From Aquincola tertiaricarbonis (GTDB lineage: Bacteria; Pseudomonadota; Gammaproteobacteria; Burkholderiales; Burkholderiaceae_C), in NCBI RefSeq assembly GCF_000969605.1, contig NZ_JZUE01000001.1, positions 248,001-312,000 of the forward strand: a stretch of DNA of 64,000 nt, written 5' to 3'. The notes under the pieces were generated by a model. It was given only the letters and a program-made list of their open reading frames with translations. It was not told the origin of the DNA and made no database searches. Both the position numbers and the translations under genes were made by a program. Below, piece by piece: positions 46,984 to 56,343 of this stretch. Positions within the stretch are counted from its first letter, which is position 1. The number at the start of each line of letters is the position of its first letter.

Positions 46984-48786
46984 CTAGTTGTTGCGGACCT
47001 TGACCCGGGCGTGCTCGTTGATGCCCATGGCACCGAAGAACAGCGCCACCAGGCGGTGCGCATCGGCGAACACCACTTCGCGGTTCTCGCTGCGCTTGGC
47101 GAGCACCCAGTTCAGCAGGTCGCCGGCCGCGATGAAGTCGACCCGGATCAGGCGGTTGCAGTTCACCGTCACCACCGCGGCGCTGCCCAGCTGCTGGTCC
47201 AGCACCCGCAGCGTGGGGCCGATGTCGCTCACCAGCTGGCCCGACAGCTCCACCGTGGCCATCTGCACGCCATGTGCATCGTCCAGCAGGCCCGATTCGA
47301 GGAAGCTGGTGGACACCTCGCTGACCTGCGACATCGACGGCGCCTGGGTGCTGTGGCCGCTGCTGCGCAGCCGCAGCTTGCAGCGCACGCGCTCCCACGA
47401 CGGCGGGGACACCTCGTAGGTCACGCAGTAGTCGATGGCGACCTCGTCGAACTGGTCGGCGCGGTTGGCCAGGCGCAGCGCGTCCAGCCGGGCCACCCAG
47501 TAGGCCGGGTCGGCATCGCGCACGCCGGTGGGTGCGGCTTCGGCCAGCACCTGCAGCAGGCGGTCGCCACCCATCCAGCGCATGTCCAGCGGCTCCTCGG
47601 CCCACTGGCGAAACATGCCCGACAGCAGCACCGCGGCCTCGGCATCCACCTGCTGCAGCGGTGCCCAGTCGAACACCCAGGGCAGCGGCATCTGCAGCGT
47701 CTGCGCGCGCAGGCGCACCACGGCCTCGGCATCCAGTAGCGCCGGGGCAGTCCAGCCGACGGCGGGCGTGGCGCTGCGCAGCGTGGCCGGGCGGTCGTTG
47801 GCGGCGGCGGCCTCGGCCACCAGGCGCGGCATCGAGAACCACTGCGGCGCCGACCAGCCGAAGCGCTGGGCATATTCCACCGCCAGCTGCTCGAACTTGT
47901 TCTGCTGGCCAGTGGCGCGGTAGAGGTCGAACAGCACCAGCCAGGTCTCGCCATGCTCCAGCCGGCTGCCCTGGCTGCCGGTGAGCTGGGCGAGCGAGTC
48001 CTCGCACTGCGCGAAGTCGGCATTGGCGAAGGCGATGACGGCCTCGTCCAGTTCGGGGTCGTGCACCGCCTCGCTCACTTCCACGGCAAAGGCGCCGCCG
48101 AAGTCGGTCTGCGGGCCGCCGGGAGCGTGGGCCGCCGGCGGGCTGGCCGGCACCGGCGTGCGCGGCGGCCACTCGGCAGGCACCGGCTGTGAGCCGGACA
48201 GCGGCGGCAGGCCCGGGGCCATCACCGCATGGCTGGGCACGCCCGCCGGGCGCTCGGGTTCCAGGCGGGGCAGCGGCGGCTCGGCCGGCGGCAGCGCGCC
48301 GGGTCGGGTGCGGCCGGGGTGCGGCAGGTTGTCCATCACCGCTGGCATCGTGGTGCGGGCGGACAGCGGTCCGGCACGGGTGTCGCCCACGGTGCCGGGG
48401 CGGGTGCTGGCGCCCATGCGGCCGCTGCCCACCATCTGCTGCTCGATCTCGTCGATCTTCGCCTTGACGCCGCCTTCCGGCCGTGCCGAGGCATGGTGCT
48501 CGGACACCCGCGCGTCGGAATCGTCGAGCCGCGACGAGCCGCCCAGGGCGGCCAGCTGCTCGGGCGACAGGCCCTCGCGGCGCAGCTTGCGCAGCATGTC
48601 GAACTCGCGCTTGCGCACGAAGTCGTTGCGGCGCTTGCGCTCCACCATCGCCTTCAGCTCGGAGCGCTCGATCTCGAGCGCGCCGTCCTCGGGCTGGCGT
48701 GAATTGAGGTCGGACCAGTCGGTGGCCGGATTGGCCACGAAGCGAACCACCTTGCGGAAGAAGCTTTCGTCCTTGGGGTCCGCCAT
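46984..48786 (-). CDS. Large protein with Pro-rich linker and C-terminal STAS-like domain
   Basis: A 600-residue cytoplasmic protein. Residues 1-110 are charged and helical (SFFRKVVRFVANPATDWSDL, AMVERKRRNDFVRKREFDML). Residues about 115-225 are a Pro/Gly/Ala-rich linker. Then come TPR-like helices (AVIAFANADFAQCEDSLAQL, ETWLVLFDLYRATGQQNKFE) and a C-terminal region of about 105 residues resembling a STAS fold (QMATVELSGQLVSDIGPTLR, AVVTVNCNRLIRVDFIAAGD, LLNWVLAKRSENREVVFADA). Conserved-looking but of unknown function, seen by analogy near hslVU/dksA in related bacteria. It lies 23 bp after dksA and 73 bp before hslV on the same strand. Confidence 0.72.
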   Translation of the reverse strand: MADPKDESFFRKVVRFVANPATDWSDLNSRQPEDGALEIERSELKAMVERKRRNDFVRKREFDMLRKLRREGLSPEQLAALGGSSRLDDSDARVSEHHASARPEGGVKAKIDEIEQQMVGSGRMGASTRPGTVGDTRAGPLSARTTMPAVMDNLPHPGRTRPGALPPAEPPLPRLEPERPAGVPSHAVMAPGLPPLSGSQPVPAEWPPRTPVPASPPAAHAPGGPQTDFGGAFAVEVSEAVHDPELDEAVIAFANADFAQCEDSLAQLTGSQGSRLEHGETWLVLFDLYRATGQQNKFEQLAVEYAQRFGWSAPQWFSMPRLVAEAAAANDRPATLRSATPAVGWTAPALLDAEAVVRLRAQTLQMPLPWVFDWAPLQQVDAEAAVLLSGMFRQWAEEPLDMRWMGGDRLLQVLAEAAPTGVRDADPAYWVARLDALRLANRADQFDEVAIDYCVTYEVSPPSWERVRCKLRLRSSGHSTQAPSMSQVSEVSTSFLESGLLDDAHGVQMATVELSGQLVSDIGPTLRVLDQQLGSAAVVTVNCNRLIRVDFIAAGDLLNWVLAKRSENREVVFADAHRLVALFFGAMGINEHARVKVRNN

Positions 48787-48809
48787 GAACCTGCCTTCGG
48801 GTCGGTCGG

Positions 48810-49469
48810 TCAGTCGCCGAACATCTTCTGCTTCATCTCTCGGCGCTGCTGCGCCTCGAGAGACAGCGTGGCGGTGGGCCGCGCCAGCAGCCGGCCCAGG
48901 CCGATGGGCTCGCCCGTCTCGTCGCAGAAGCCGTATTCGCCGGAATCGATGCGGGCGAGCGACTGCGAGATCTTCTTCAGCAGCTTGCGCTCGCGGTCGC
49001 GGGTGCGCAGCTCCAGCGCATGTTCTTCCTCGATGGTGGCGCGGTCGGCCGGGTCGGGGACGATGGAGGTGTCTTCGCGCAGGTGCTCGGTGGTTTCACC
49101 GGCATTGCTCAGCAGGTCGTCCTTCAGGCCCACCAGGCGGGCGCGGAAGAACTCCAGCTGCTTGTCGTTCATGTACTCATCGTCCGGCATCGCCAGCAGC
49201 TCCGGCTCGGTGAGTTCACGCCCGCTCTTGGTCTTCCAGGCATTGGCCAGTTTGGGGTCGTGCTTGACGGGGGCTTTGACGGTGTCCATGTCCTGATCTG
49301 AATACGTTCGGGCGGGCGGCTTCGCTGGCGCGAAGCGGTCTGCGAAGCGGCTGGCGCTGTCATTGGGCAGCGGGGCGGCCACGGGGGCAGCAGCAGCTGC
49401 CTTGCTGGCCCGGGTCGCGGGCTTGGCGGAGGCCTCGCGGCGCTCGCTCTTGGCCGGTGTCTTGCTCAC
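48810..49469 (-). CDS. dksA: RNA polymerase-binding transcription factor DksA
   Basis: A 219-residue DksA with the coiled-coil tip and globular region: MNDKQLEFFRARLVGLKDDL, TEHLREDTSIVPDPADRATI (tip with the D-x-x-D-x-A motif that reaches the polymerase active site), ELRTRDRERKLLKKISQSLA, and the finger FCDETGEPIGLGRLLARPTA followed by TLSLEAQQRREMKQKMFGD. The finger keeps only the first of the four canonical Cys (C, T, S, A). It acts with ppGpp on rRNA and amino-acid promoters. The GTG at 49469 with GAGGAG upstream is the preferred start; an ATG at 49556 lies in the promoter. It has an Ala/Lys/Pro-rich N-terminal extension of about 70 residues. Confidence 0.93.
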   Translation of the reverse strand: MSKTPAKSERREASAKPATRASKAAAAAPVAAPLPNDSASRFADRFAPAKPPARTYSDQDMDTVKAPVKHDPKLANAWKTKSGRELTEPELLAMPDDEYMNDKQLEFFRARLVGLKDDLLSNAGETTEHLREDTSIVPDPADRATIEEEHALELRTRDRERKLLKKISQSLARIDSGEYGFCDETGEPIGLGRLLARPTATLSLEAQQRREMKQKMFGD

Positions 49470-49545
49470 TTCGCACTCCTCTTCACGGTATTTGTATCCG
49501 CTGCGCAGGCCGAGGTGCGAGGGATCGCCTCCTCGGGGCGCGCGG

Positions 49546-49572
49546 ATTGTAGCCACGCCCCTGGGGGGTCAA
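49546..49572 (-). promoter_or_regulatory. Candidate promoter of dksA
   Basis: Minus strand TTGACC, 15 bases, TACAAT, then about 76 bp to the GTG start. Both boxes are near consensus, but the spacer is 2 bases short of the ideal 17. It suggests that dksA is transcribed separately from the upstream GTPase gene. Confidence 0.45.
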
Positions 49573-49579
49573 TCGTCCT

Positions 49580-50623
49580 TCACACGAGGCACTGCGACAG
49601 CCCTTGCTCGAGGATCTCGCGCGGCAGGTCGATGCCGATGAAGACCATCTTGTTCTGACGCTTCTCGCCCGGCATCCACTTCGGGCCCAGGTCGCTGCCC
49701 ATCAGCTGGTGCACGCCCTGGAAGATCACCTTGCGGTCGCTGCCCTTCATGAACAGCACTCCCTTGTAGCGAAGCAGCTTCGGCCCGTACACCTGCACGA
49801 TGGAGCCGAGGAAATCCTCGAGCTTGGTCGGGCTGAAGGCACGGTCGGAGCGGAACACGAACGACTTCACATCGTCGTCATGGGCATGGTGGTGCGGATG
49901 GTCGCAGTGCTCGCCGTGCTCATGATCGTGGTCGTGATGATGGTGCGCATGGCCGTCGTCCGCCGTCAGGAAATCAGGGTCGATTTCCAGCTTCGTATTC
50001 AGATTGAAGCCCTTCAGATCGAAGATCCTGTCGAGCGACACCTCGCCGAAATGCACCCGGCTCTGCGGCGCGCGCGGGTTCATGTGCTTGATGCGATGGG
50101 CCAGCGCGTCGGCCGAGGCCTCGTCCACCAGGTCGGTCTTGCTGATGAAGATCTGGTCGGCGAAGCCGATCTGGCGACGCGCCTCCTGGCGGTCGTTCAG
50201 CTGCTGGTCGGCATGCTTGGCATCCACCAGCGTCAGCACGGAGTCGAGCAGGTAGCTCTCGGCCACCTCGTCGTCCATGAAGAAGGTCTGCGCCACCGGG
50301 CCGGGGTCGGCCAGGCCGGTGGTCTCGATCACCACGCGGTCGAACTGCAGCTCGCCCTTGCGGCGCTTCTCGGCCAGGTCGGCGAGCGTGGAGCGCAGGT
50401 CCTCGCGGATCGTGCAGCAGACGCAGCCGTTGTTCATCTGGATGATCTGCTCGCCCTCGTTGGACACGAGGATGTCGTTGTCGATGTTCTCTTCACCGAA
50501 CTCGTTCTCGATCACGGCGATCTTCTGGCCGTGGGCTTCGGTGAGCACACGCTTGAGCAGCGTGGTCTTCCCGCTGCCGAGGAAGCCGGTGAGGATGGTG
50601 GCGGGGATCAGACCTTTGGACAT
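49580..50623 (-). CDS. COG0523 (CobW/ZigA-type) metallochaperone GTPase
   Basis: A 347-residue G3E GTPase. Walker A TILTGFLGSGKTTLLKRVLT, the metal motif MNNGCVCCTIREDLRSTLAD (C-x-C-C), Walker B region DRVVIETTGLADPGPVAQTF, guanine motif IFISKTDLVDEASADAL. It has a strongly His-rich loop (HAHHHHDHDHEHGEHC and more, bases about 49880-49955), then the CobW C-terminal domain VKSFVFRSDRAFSPTKLEDF. Such proteins deliver zinc, or cobalt in B12 pathways; without cobalamin genes here and next to dksA, a zinc role is more likely. No Zur box was recognised. It diverges from corC with a 124-bp intergenic region. Confidence 0.9.
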   Translation of the reverse strand: MSKGLIPATILTGFLGSGKTTLLKRVLTEAHGQKIAVIENEFGEENIDNDILVSNEGEQIIQMNNGCVCCTIREDLRSTLADLAEKRRKGELQFDRVVIETTGLADPGPVAQTFFMDDEVAESYLLDSVLTLVDAKHADQQLNDRQEARRQIGFADQIFISKTDLVDEASADALAHRIKHMNPRAPQSRVHFGEVSLDRIFDLKGFNLNTKLEIDPDFLTADDGHAHHHHDHDHEHGEHCDHPHHHAHDDDVKSFVFRSDRAFSPTKLEDFLGSIVQVYGPKLLRYKGVLFMKGSDRKVIFQGVHQLMGSDLGPKWMPGEKRQNKMVFIGIDLPREILEQGLSQCLV

Positions 50624-50676
50624 GGCAGGCGCTCGGTGGCTGGATGTACGACAACCGCCTCAAATGGGGGCGGGCG

Positions 50677-50705
50677 ACTGTCCTGCAAGTGGGCGGGTGT
50701 GTCAA
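50677..50705 (-). promoter_or_regulatory. Candidate promoter of the COG0523 GTPase gene
   Basis: Minus strand TTGACA (exact -35 consensus), 17-base spacer, GACAGT as a weak -10; about 54 bp upstream of the ATG. No inverted repeat typical of a Zur site overlaps it. Confidence 0.5.
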
Positions 50706-50747
50706 GCACGAGTCGGGCCGGTGTGAGTTTCTGCCTTGCGGTATCCT

Positions 50748-51626
50748 GTGGCTTCCGATCCGCATGTCCATCCAGTGCACAAACCGGTAGACCGCGACGC
50801 CCAGGAGCGACGCAGCCTGTTCGATCGCCTCGTCGAGTTCATTTCGCCCGGCCCCGACTCCAAGGCCGAACTGATCGAATCGCTGGCGGACGCCGAAGAG
50901 CGTGAACTCATCGACCCGCAGAGCCGCGGCATGCTCGAGGGCGTGATCCGCATGGCCGACATGAGCGCGGGCGACGTGATGGTGGCCGCCTTCCACATCG
51001 ACCGCCTGGACATCGACGCCGACTACGACGAGCTGCTGGCCCAGGTGATCGACACCGGCCATTCGCGTTTCCCGGTGTACGAGGGCGAGCGGGACAACAT
51101 CATCGGCATCCTGCTGGCCAAGGACCTGCTCAAGCTGCAGCGCGCGCCCGAGCTGAACCTGCGCACCCTGCTGCGGCCGCCGGTGTTCGTGCCCGAGAGC
51201 AAGGGCCTGAACGAGCTGCTGCGCGACTTCCGCAGCAACCGCAACCACCTGGCCATCGTCATCGACGAGTTCGGCAACGTGGCCGGCCTGCTGACGATCG
51301 AGGACGTGCTGGAGGAGATCGTCGGCGAGATCGAGGACGAATTCGACGAGGAAGACGCCGAATCCGGCATCTACACCCTGGCCGACGGCGCCCAGCGGGT
51401 GGCGGGCGACGTCGAGATCGAGCAGGTCAACGAAGCCTTCGCGGTGATGCTGCCCGACGACGAGTTCGACACCATCGGCGGCCTGGTGGCCCATGAACTG
51501 GGCCGGGTGCCGCGCCGCGGCGAGGCGGTGGAGGTGGGCGGCCTGCGCTTCGAGGTGATGCTGACGCGCGGCGGTGCGGTGCGCTGGTTCAAGGTCACCC
51601 GCGCGCCGGACGCCGCCCCGCGGTGA
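50748..51626 (+). CDS. corC: CorC/HlyC-type CBS-domain protein
   Basis: A 292-residue cytoplasmic protein with the CorC layout. The N-terminal [20 protein letters not shown] and [20 protein letters not shown] precede two CBS domains at about residues 65-185 ([60 protein letters not shown]). The C-terminal CorC_HlyC domain is [20 protein letters not shown]. It was named for Mg/Co efflux, though proteins beside lnt may have other envelope-related roles. The start is uncertain: GTG 50748 is chosen; TTG 50736 and GTG 50775 are also in frame and none has a clear ribosome binding site. Its stop overlaps the lnt start (GTGA). Confidence 0.85.
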   Translation: MASDPHVHPVHKPVDRDAQERRSLFDRLVEFISPGPDSKAELIESLADAEERELIDPQSRGMLEGVIRMADMSAGDVMVAAFHIDRLDIDADYDELLAQVIDTGHSRFPVYEGERDNIIGILLAKDLLKLQRAPELNLRTLLRPPVFVPESKGLNELLRDFRSNRNHLAIVIDEFGNVAGLLTIEDVLEEIVGEIEDEFDEEDAESGIYTLADGAQRVAGDVEIEQVNEAFAVMLPDDEFDTIGGLVAHELGRVPRRGEAVEVGGLRFEVMLTRGGAVRWFKVTRAPDAAPR

Positions 51627-53185
51627 CGGCCGCGGTGACTGGCGCGGCCTCCCGGTCGCCCGCGCTGCGCGGCGCGGCGGCGGTGCTGCTGGCGGCCACC
51701 GGCGGGGCGCTGTTCAGCCTGCCGTTCGTGCATACCGGGGCCTGGTGGGCGTCGCTGCTGCTGCTGGCGCTGCTGGCCGGCGCCGCACAGCGGCTGAGGC
51801 CGGGCGCCGCGGCGCTGGCGGGCTGGGCCTTCGGCACCGGCTGGCTGGCGGCCGGTACCTGGTGGTTGTTCATCAGCCTGCATGTCTACGGCGGGCTGCC
51901 GGCGGCGCTGGCGGTGGCCGCGGTGCTGGCGCTGTCGGCCGGCCTGTCGCTGTACCTGGGCCTGGCGCTGGCGGTGTTCGCCCGACTGCGCCGCGGCCGG
52001 GTGCTGCCCGATGCGGCGCTGTTCGCCGCCTGCTGGCTGCTGGCGGAACTGGCGCGCGGCGTGCTGTTCACCGGTTTCCCCTGGATCGCCACCGGCTATG
52101 CGCAGGTGGACGGGCCGCTGGCCGGGCTGGCGCCGTGGGTGGGGGTGTATGGCATCGGCGCAGCGGCGGCGCTGGCGGCCTCGCTGCTGGCCAGCCTGGC
52201 CGCAGGCAGCGGACCGGCGCCGCGCCGGCTGGGCGGCCTGGTGGCACTGGCCGCCGCGCTGGCCCTGGCGCCGCTGGCCGCGCGCGACTGGAGCCGGCCC
52301 ACCCAGCGGCTGGCCGTCACGCTGATACAGACCAACGTGGCACAGGACGAGAAGTTCGCCGCCGACCGCATGCCCGAGGCGCTGGACTGGCTGCTGGCCT
52401 CGCTGCGCGGTGCGAGCGGCGATCTGGTGATCGCGCCGGAGACCGCCATTCCGCTGCTGCCGGCGCAGCTCGGGCCGGAGAACTGGCAGGCCTTCGCCGC
52501 GCCCTTTGCCGGTGGCCAGCGGGCGGGCCTCATCGGCCTGCCGCTGGGCAGCTACGAGGCCGGCTACACCAATTCGGTAGCCGGCGTGTCGGCCGCGACG
52601 GTGGGCAGCACGGACGGCTTCTACCGCTACGACAAGCACCACCTGGTGCCCTTCGGCGAGTTCATCCCCACCGGCTTCCGCTGGTTCACCGAGCTGATGA
52701 ACATCCCGCTGGGCGATTTCAATCGCGGGCCGCTGGCCGCGCCGTCGTTCAGCGTGCGCGGCGAGCGGGTGGCGCCCAACATCTGCTACGAAGACCTGTT
52801 CGGCGAAGAGCTGGCGCAGCGCTTCGGCCGCGCAGCCGAGGCGCCGACGATCTTCGCCAACGTCAGCAACATCGGCTGGTTCGGCAACACCATCGCCATC
52901 GAGCAGCACCTGCACATCTCGCGCATGCGCACGCTGGAGCTGCAGCGGCCGATGCTGCGCGCCACCAACACCGGCGCCACCGCCGTGATCGACCACCGCG
53001 GCCAGGTGCTGGCGCAGATGGCGCCCTTCACCCGCGGCACGCTGGCGGCGGAGGTGGAGGGCCGCGAAGGCCTGACGCCCTTCGTGCGCTGGGCCTCGCG
53101 CTTCGGCCTGTGGCCGCCGCTGGTGCTGGCGCTGGCCGTGCTGGCCGCCGCGGCGCTGGGCCGGCGCCGCGCCACCGCCCCGTAA
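51623..53185 (+). CDS. lnt: Apolipoprotein N-acyltransferase
   Basis: A 520-residue inner membrane enzyme adding the third acyl chain to outer membrane lipoproteins. About six N-terminal membrane segments ([60 protein letters not shown] and others), then a periplasmic nitrilase domain with the Glu-Lys-Cys triad: [19 protein letters not shown] (Glu), [16 protein letters not shown] (Lys), [20 protein letters not shown] (Cys). A last membrane helix is [18 protein letters not shown]. The GTG start at 51623 overlaps the corC stop. Like its family it needs an N-acyl donor phospholipid; the window also holds psd and a plsC-type gene. Confidence 0.94.
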   Translation: MTAAVTGAASRSPALRGAAAVLLAATGGALFSLPFVHTGAWWASLLLLALLAGAAQRLRPGAAALAGWAFGTGWLAAGTWWLFISLHVYGGLPAALAVAAVLALSAGLSLYLGLALAVFARLRRGRVLPDAALFAACWLLAELARGVLFTGFPWIATGYAQVDGPLAGLAPWVGVYGIGAAAALAASLLASLAAGSGPAPRRLGGLVALAAALALAPLAARDWSRPTQRLAVTLIQTNVAQDEKFAADRMPEALDWLLASLRGASGDLVIAPETAIPLLPAQLGPENWQAFAAPFAGGQRAGLIGLPLGSYEAGYTNSVAGVSAATVGSTDGFYRYDKHHLVPFGEFIPTGFRWFTELMNIPLGDFNRGPLAAPSFSVRGERVAPNICYEDLFGEELAQRFGRAAEAPTIFANVSNIGWFGNTIAIEQHLHISRMRTLELQRPMLRATNTGATAVIDHRGQVLAQMAPFTRGTLAAEVEGREGLTPFVRWASRFGLWPPLVLALAVLAAAALGRRRATAP

Positions 53186-53217
53186 ACTCGCGGCCTTTCC
53201 GCGCACCGAGCACCCTC

Positions 53218-54153
53218 ATGACGACGCTGACGTTCCAGCAGATCATCCTTCGCCTGCAAAGCTACTGGGACGCCCAGGGCTGCGCGCTGCTGCAACCGTA
53301 TGACATGGAGGTGGGTGCCGGCACCAGCCACACCGCCACCTTCCTGCGCGCACTGGGCCCGGAGCCCTGGAAGGCCGCCTACGTGCAGCCCAGCCGCCGC
53401 CCCAAGGACGGCCGCTACGGCCAGAACCCCAACCGCCTGCAGCACTACTACCAGTACCAGGTGGTGCTCAAGCCGGCGCCGGCCAACATCCTGGAGCTGT
53501 ACCTGGGCTCGCTGGAAGCGCTGGGCTTCGACCTGAAGAAGAACGACGTGCGCTTCGTCGAGGACGACTGGGAGAACCCCACGCTGGGCGCCTGGGGCCT
53601 GGGCTGGGAGGTGTGGCTCAACGGCATGGAGGTGACGCAGTTCACCTACTTCCAGCAGGTGGGCGGCATCGACTGCCGGCCCATCACCGGCGAGATCACC
53701 TACGGCCTGGAACGGCTGGCGATGTACCTGCAGGGCGTGGAGAACGTGTACGACCTGGTGTACGCGCCCGGCATCAGCTACGGCGACGTGTTCCACCAGA
53801 ACGAGGTGGAGCAGAGCACCTACAACTTCGAGCACAGCAATGTCGAGTTCCTGCTGCAGGCCTTCGGCGCGCACGAGGGCAATGCCCAGCACCTGATGAC
53901 GCAGCAGCTGGCGCTGCCGGCTTATGAACAGGTGCTCAAGGCCGCGCACACCTTCAATTTGCTGGACGCCCGCGGCGCCATCAGCGTGACCGAGCGCGCC
54001 GCCTACATCGGCCGCATCCGCAACCTGGCGCGGGCGGTGGCGGCCAGCTACCTGGCCAGCCGGGCGCGCATGGGCTTTCCGATGGCGCCGCGCGAGTGGG
54101 CCGACGAGGTCATCGCGCAGATCGAACAACAAGCACAGAAGAAGGCCGCGTGA
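53218..54153 (+). CDS. glyQ: Glycine-tRNA ligase alpha subunit
   Basis: A 311-residue catalytic subunit of bacterial alpha2beta2 glycyl-tRNA synthetase. Seen: [60 protein letters not shown] (motif 2 region), [20 protein letters not shown] and the class II motif 3 region [20 protein letters not shown]. Length is usual. It starts 32 bp after lnt, and its TGA overlaps the glyS ATG by one base. Confidence 0.97.
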   Translation: MTTLTFQQIILRLQSYWDAQGCALLQPYDMEVGAGTSHTATFLRALGPEPWKAAYVQPSRRPKDGRYGQNPNRLQHYYQYQVVLKPAPANILELYLGSLEALGFDLKKNDVRFVEDDWENPTLGAWGLGWEVWLNGMEVTQFTYFQQVGGIDCRPITGEITYGLERLAMYLQGVENVYDLVYAPGISYGDVFHQNEVEQSTYNFEHSNVEFLLQAFGAHEGNAQHLMTQQLALPAYEQVLKAAHTFNLLDARGAISVTERAAYIGRIRNLARAVAASYLASRARMGFPMAPREWADEVIAQIEQQAQKKAA

Positions 54154-56297
54154 TGGGCGCCGACGTGAAGAACCTGCTGGTGGAGCTGTTCGTCGAGGAA
54201 CTGCCGCCCAAGGCGCTGAAGAAGCTGGGCGAGAGCTTTGCCGGCACGCTGGCCGATTCGCTGCGCGTGCAGGGCCTGGCCGGCGCCGATGCGGTGGTGA
54301 CGCCCTATGCCTCGCCGCGCCGGCTGGCGGTGCACGTCACCGGCGTGGCCGCGCAAGCGGCCGACAAGCCGGTGCAGCAGAAGCTGATGCCGGTGGCCGT
54401 GGCGCTGACGGCCGATGGCCAGCCCACGCCGGCGCTGCTGAAGAAGCTGGCCGCGGTGGGCGCCGATGCGTCGGCCGTGCCTTCGCTGCAGCGGCGGGTC
54501 GACGGCAAGGCCGAGGCCTTGTTCCTGGACACCGTGGTGCCCGGCGTCGCGCTGGCGGAAGGCCTGCAAAAGGCCTTCGACGAGGCGCTGGCCCGCCTGC
54601 CCATCCCCAAGGTGATGACCTACCAGCTGGCCGACGGCTGGCAGAACGTGAAGTTCGTGCGCCCGGCGCACGGCCTGGTGGCGCTGCACGGCAGCCAGGT
54701 GGTGCCGATCGCCACGCTGGGCCTGCAGGCCGGCCGCAGCACGCAGGGTCACCGTTTCGAGGCGGCGCTGCCGGTCATCGAGCTGCCGGATGCCGATGCC
54801 TATGCCGACGCGCTGCTGCGCGACGGCGCGGTCATCGCCAGCTTCGACGCCCGCCGCGCCGAGCTGCTGCGCCAGCTGCAGGCCGCCGCCGGCCGCGAGG
54901 GCCTGACGCCCATCGACGACGAGGCGCTGCTGGACGAGGTGACCGCGCTGGTGGAGCGGCCCAACGTGCTGGTATGCCGCTTCGAGCCCGAGTTCCTCGA
55001 CGTGCCGCAGGAGTGCCTCATCCTCACGATGAAGGCCAACCAGAAGTACTTCCCGCTGCTGGACGCGCAGGGCAAGCTGACCGACCGCTTCCTGGTGGTG
55101 AGCAACATCCGCCCCGACGACGCCAGCGCGGTGATCCAGGGCAACGAGCGCGTGGTGCGCCCGCGGCTGGCCGACGCCAAGTTCTTCTTCGACCAGGACC
55201 GCAAGAAGACGCTGGCCAGCCGGGTCGAAGGCCTGGGCAAGGTGGTGTACCACGGCAAGCTGGGCAGCCAGGGTGATCGGACCGAGCGCGTGCGCTTCAT
55301 CGCCCGCGCCATCGTCCACCAGCTGGGCGATCACCAGCCGGCTTCGGTGCAGTCGCACGACGAGCTGCAGATGCTGGGCCACAAGGCCGACCAGGCCGCG
55401 CTGCTGGCCAAGACCGACCTGCTGACCGACATGGTGGGCGAGTTCCCCGAACTGCAGGGCATCATGGGCGGCTACTACGCCCGCCACGAGGGCCTGCGCG
55501 ACGGTGTGGCCATCGCCATCGAAGACCACTACAAGCCGCGCTTTGCCGGCGACGCGCTGCCGCGCAACCACACCGGCACCGTGGTCGCGCTGGCCGACAA
55601 GCTCGAGACGCTGGTGGGCCTGTTCGGCATCGGCCAGCTGCCCACCGGCGACAAGGACCCGTTCGCCCTGCGCCGCCATGCGCTGGGCGTGATCCGCATC
55701 CTGGTCGAGAAGAACCTGCCGCTGGACCTGCCCGAGCTGCTGAAGGCGGCGGTGCCGGCCTTCGGCGCGCTGATCACCGATCCCAGCGCCGCGCTGCTGG
55801 GCTTCTTCGCCGACCGCCTGGCCGTGAACCTGCGCGACCAGGGCTACAGCGCCCAGGAGGTGGACGCGGTGCTGGCCCTGGCCCCCGCCCGCCTGGGCGA
55901 CGTGCCGCGCCGCCTGGAAGCGGTGCGCGCCTTCGCCGCGCTGCCCGAGGCCGCTTCGCTGGCCGCGGCCAACAAGCGCGTGGGCAACATCCTCAAGAAG
56001 GTGGAGGGCGCGCTGCCCACGGAAACCCGGGCCGAGCTGCTGAAGGAGCCGGCCGAGCAGCAGCTGGCGGCGGCGCTGGCGGCGGTGCAGCCGCAGTCCG
56101 ACCGCCTGTTCGAGCAGCAGGACTACACCGGCTCGCTGCAGGCGCTGGCGGCGCTGAAGGCCCCGGTCGACGCCTTCTTCGACGGCGTGATGGTCAATGC
56201 CGACGATGCCGCGCTGCGCGCCAACCGGCTGGCGCTGCTGGCGGCGCTGCATGCCGCGATGAACCGCGTGGCCGACCTGTCGAAGCTGGCGCAATGA
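54153..56297 (+). CDS. glyS: Glycine-tRNA ligase beta subunit
   Basis: A 714-residue subunit needed for tRNA(Gly) recognition. The start [20 protein letters not shown] matches the usual N-terminus, and the ATG at 54153 is chosen for this and for its overlap with glyQ. Seen: FLDVPQECLILTMKANQKYF, FLVVSNIRPDDASAVIQGNE, ADAKFFFDQDRKKTLASRVE, and HD-like residues in TDMVGEFPELQGIMGGYYAR; the C-terminal DALR-like anticodon domain ends AAMNRVADLSKLAQ. Together with GlyQ it charges tRNA with glycine. Confidence 0.97.
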   Translation: MGADVKNLLVELFVEELPPKALKKLGESFAGTLADSLRVQGLAGADAVVTPYASPRRLAVHVTGVAAQAADKPVQQKLMPVAVALTADGQPTPALLKKLAAVGADASAVPSLQRRVDGKAEALFLDTVVPGVALAEGLQKAFDEALARLPIPKVMTYQLADGWQNVKFVRPAHGLVALHGSQVVPIATLGLQAGRSTQGHRFEAALPVIELPDADAYADALLRDGAVIASFDARRAELLRQLQAAAGREGLTPIDDEALLDEVTALVERPNVLVCRFEPEFLDVPQECLILTMKANQKYFPLLDAQGKLTDRFLVVSNIRPDDASAVIQGNERVVRPRLADAKFFFDQDRKKTLASRVEGLGKVVYHGKLGSQGDRTERVRFIARAIVHQLGDHQPASVQSHDELQMLGHKADQAALLAKTDLLTDMVGEFPELQGIMGGYYARHEGLRDGVAIAIEDHYKPRFAGDALPRNHTGTVVALADKLETLVGLFGIGQLPTGDKDPFALRRHALGVIRILVEKNLPLDLPELLKAAVPAFGALITDPSAALLGFFADRLAVNLRDQGYSAQEVDAVLALAPARLGDVPRRLEAVRAFAALPEAASLAAANKRVGNILKKVEGALPTETRAELLKEPAEQQLAAALAAVQPQSDRLFEQQDYTGSLQALAALKAPVDAFFDGVMVNADDAALRANRLALLAALHAAMNRVADLSKLAQ

Positions 56298-56343
56298 CGC
56301 CGGCGGCTGGCAAGCGCGGGCGGCTGTCCCGATACTGCGGGCC

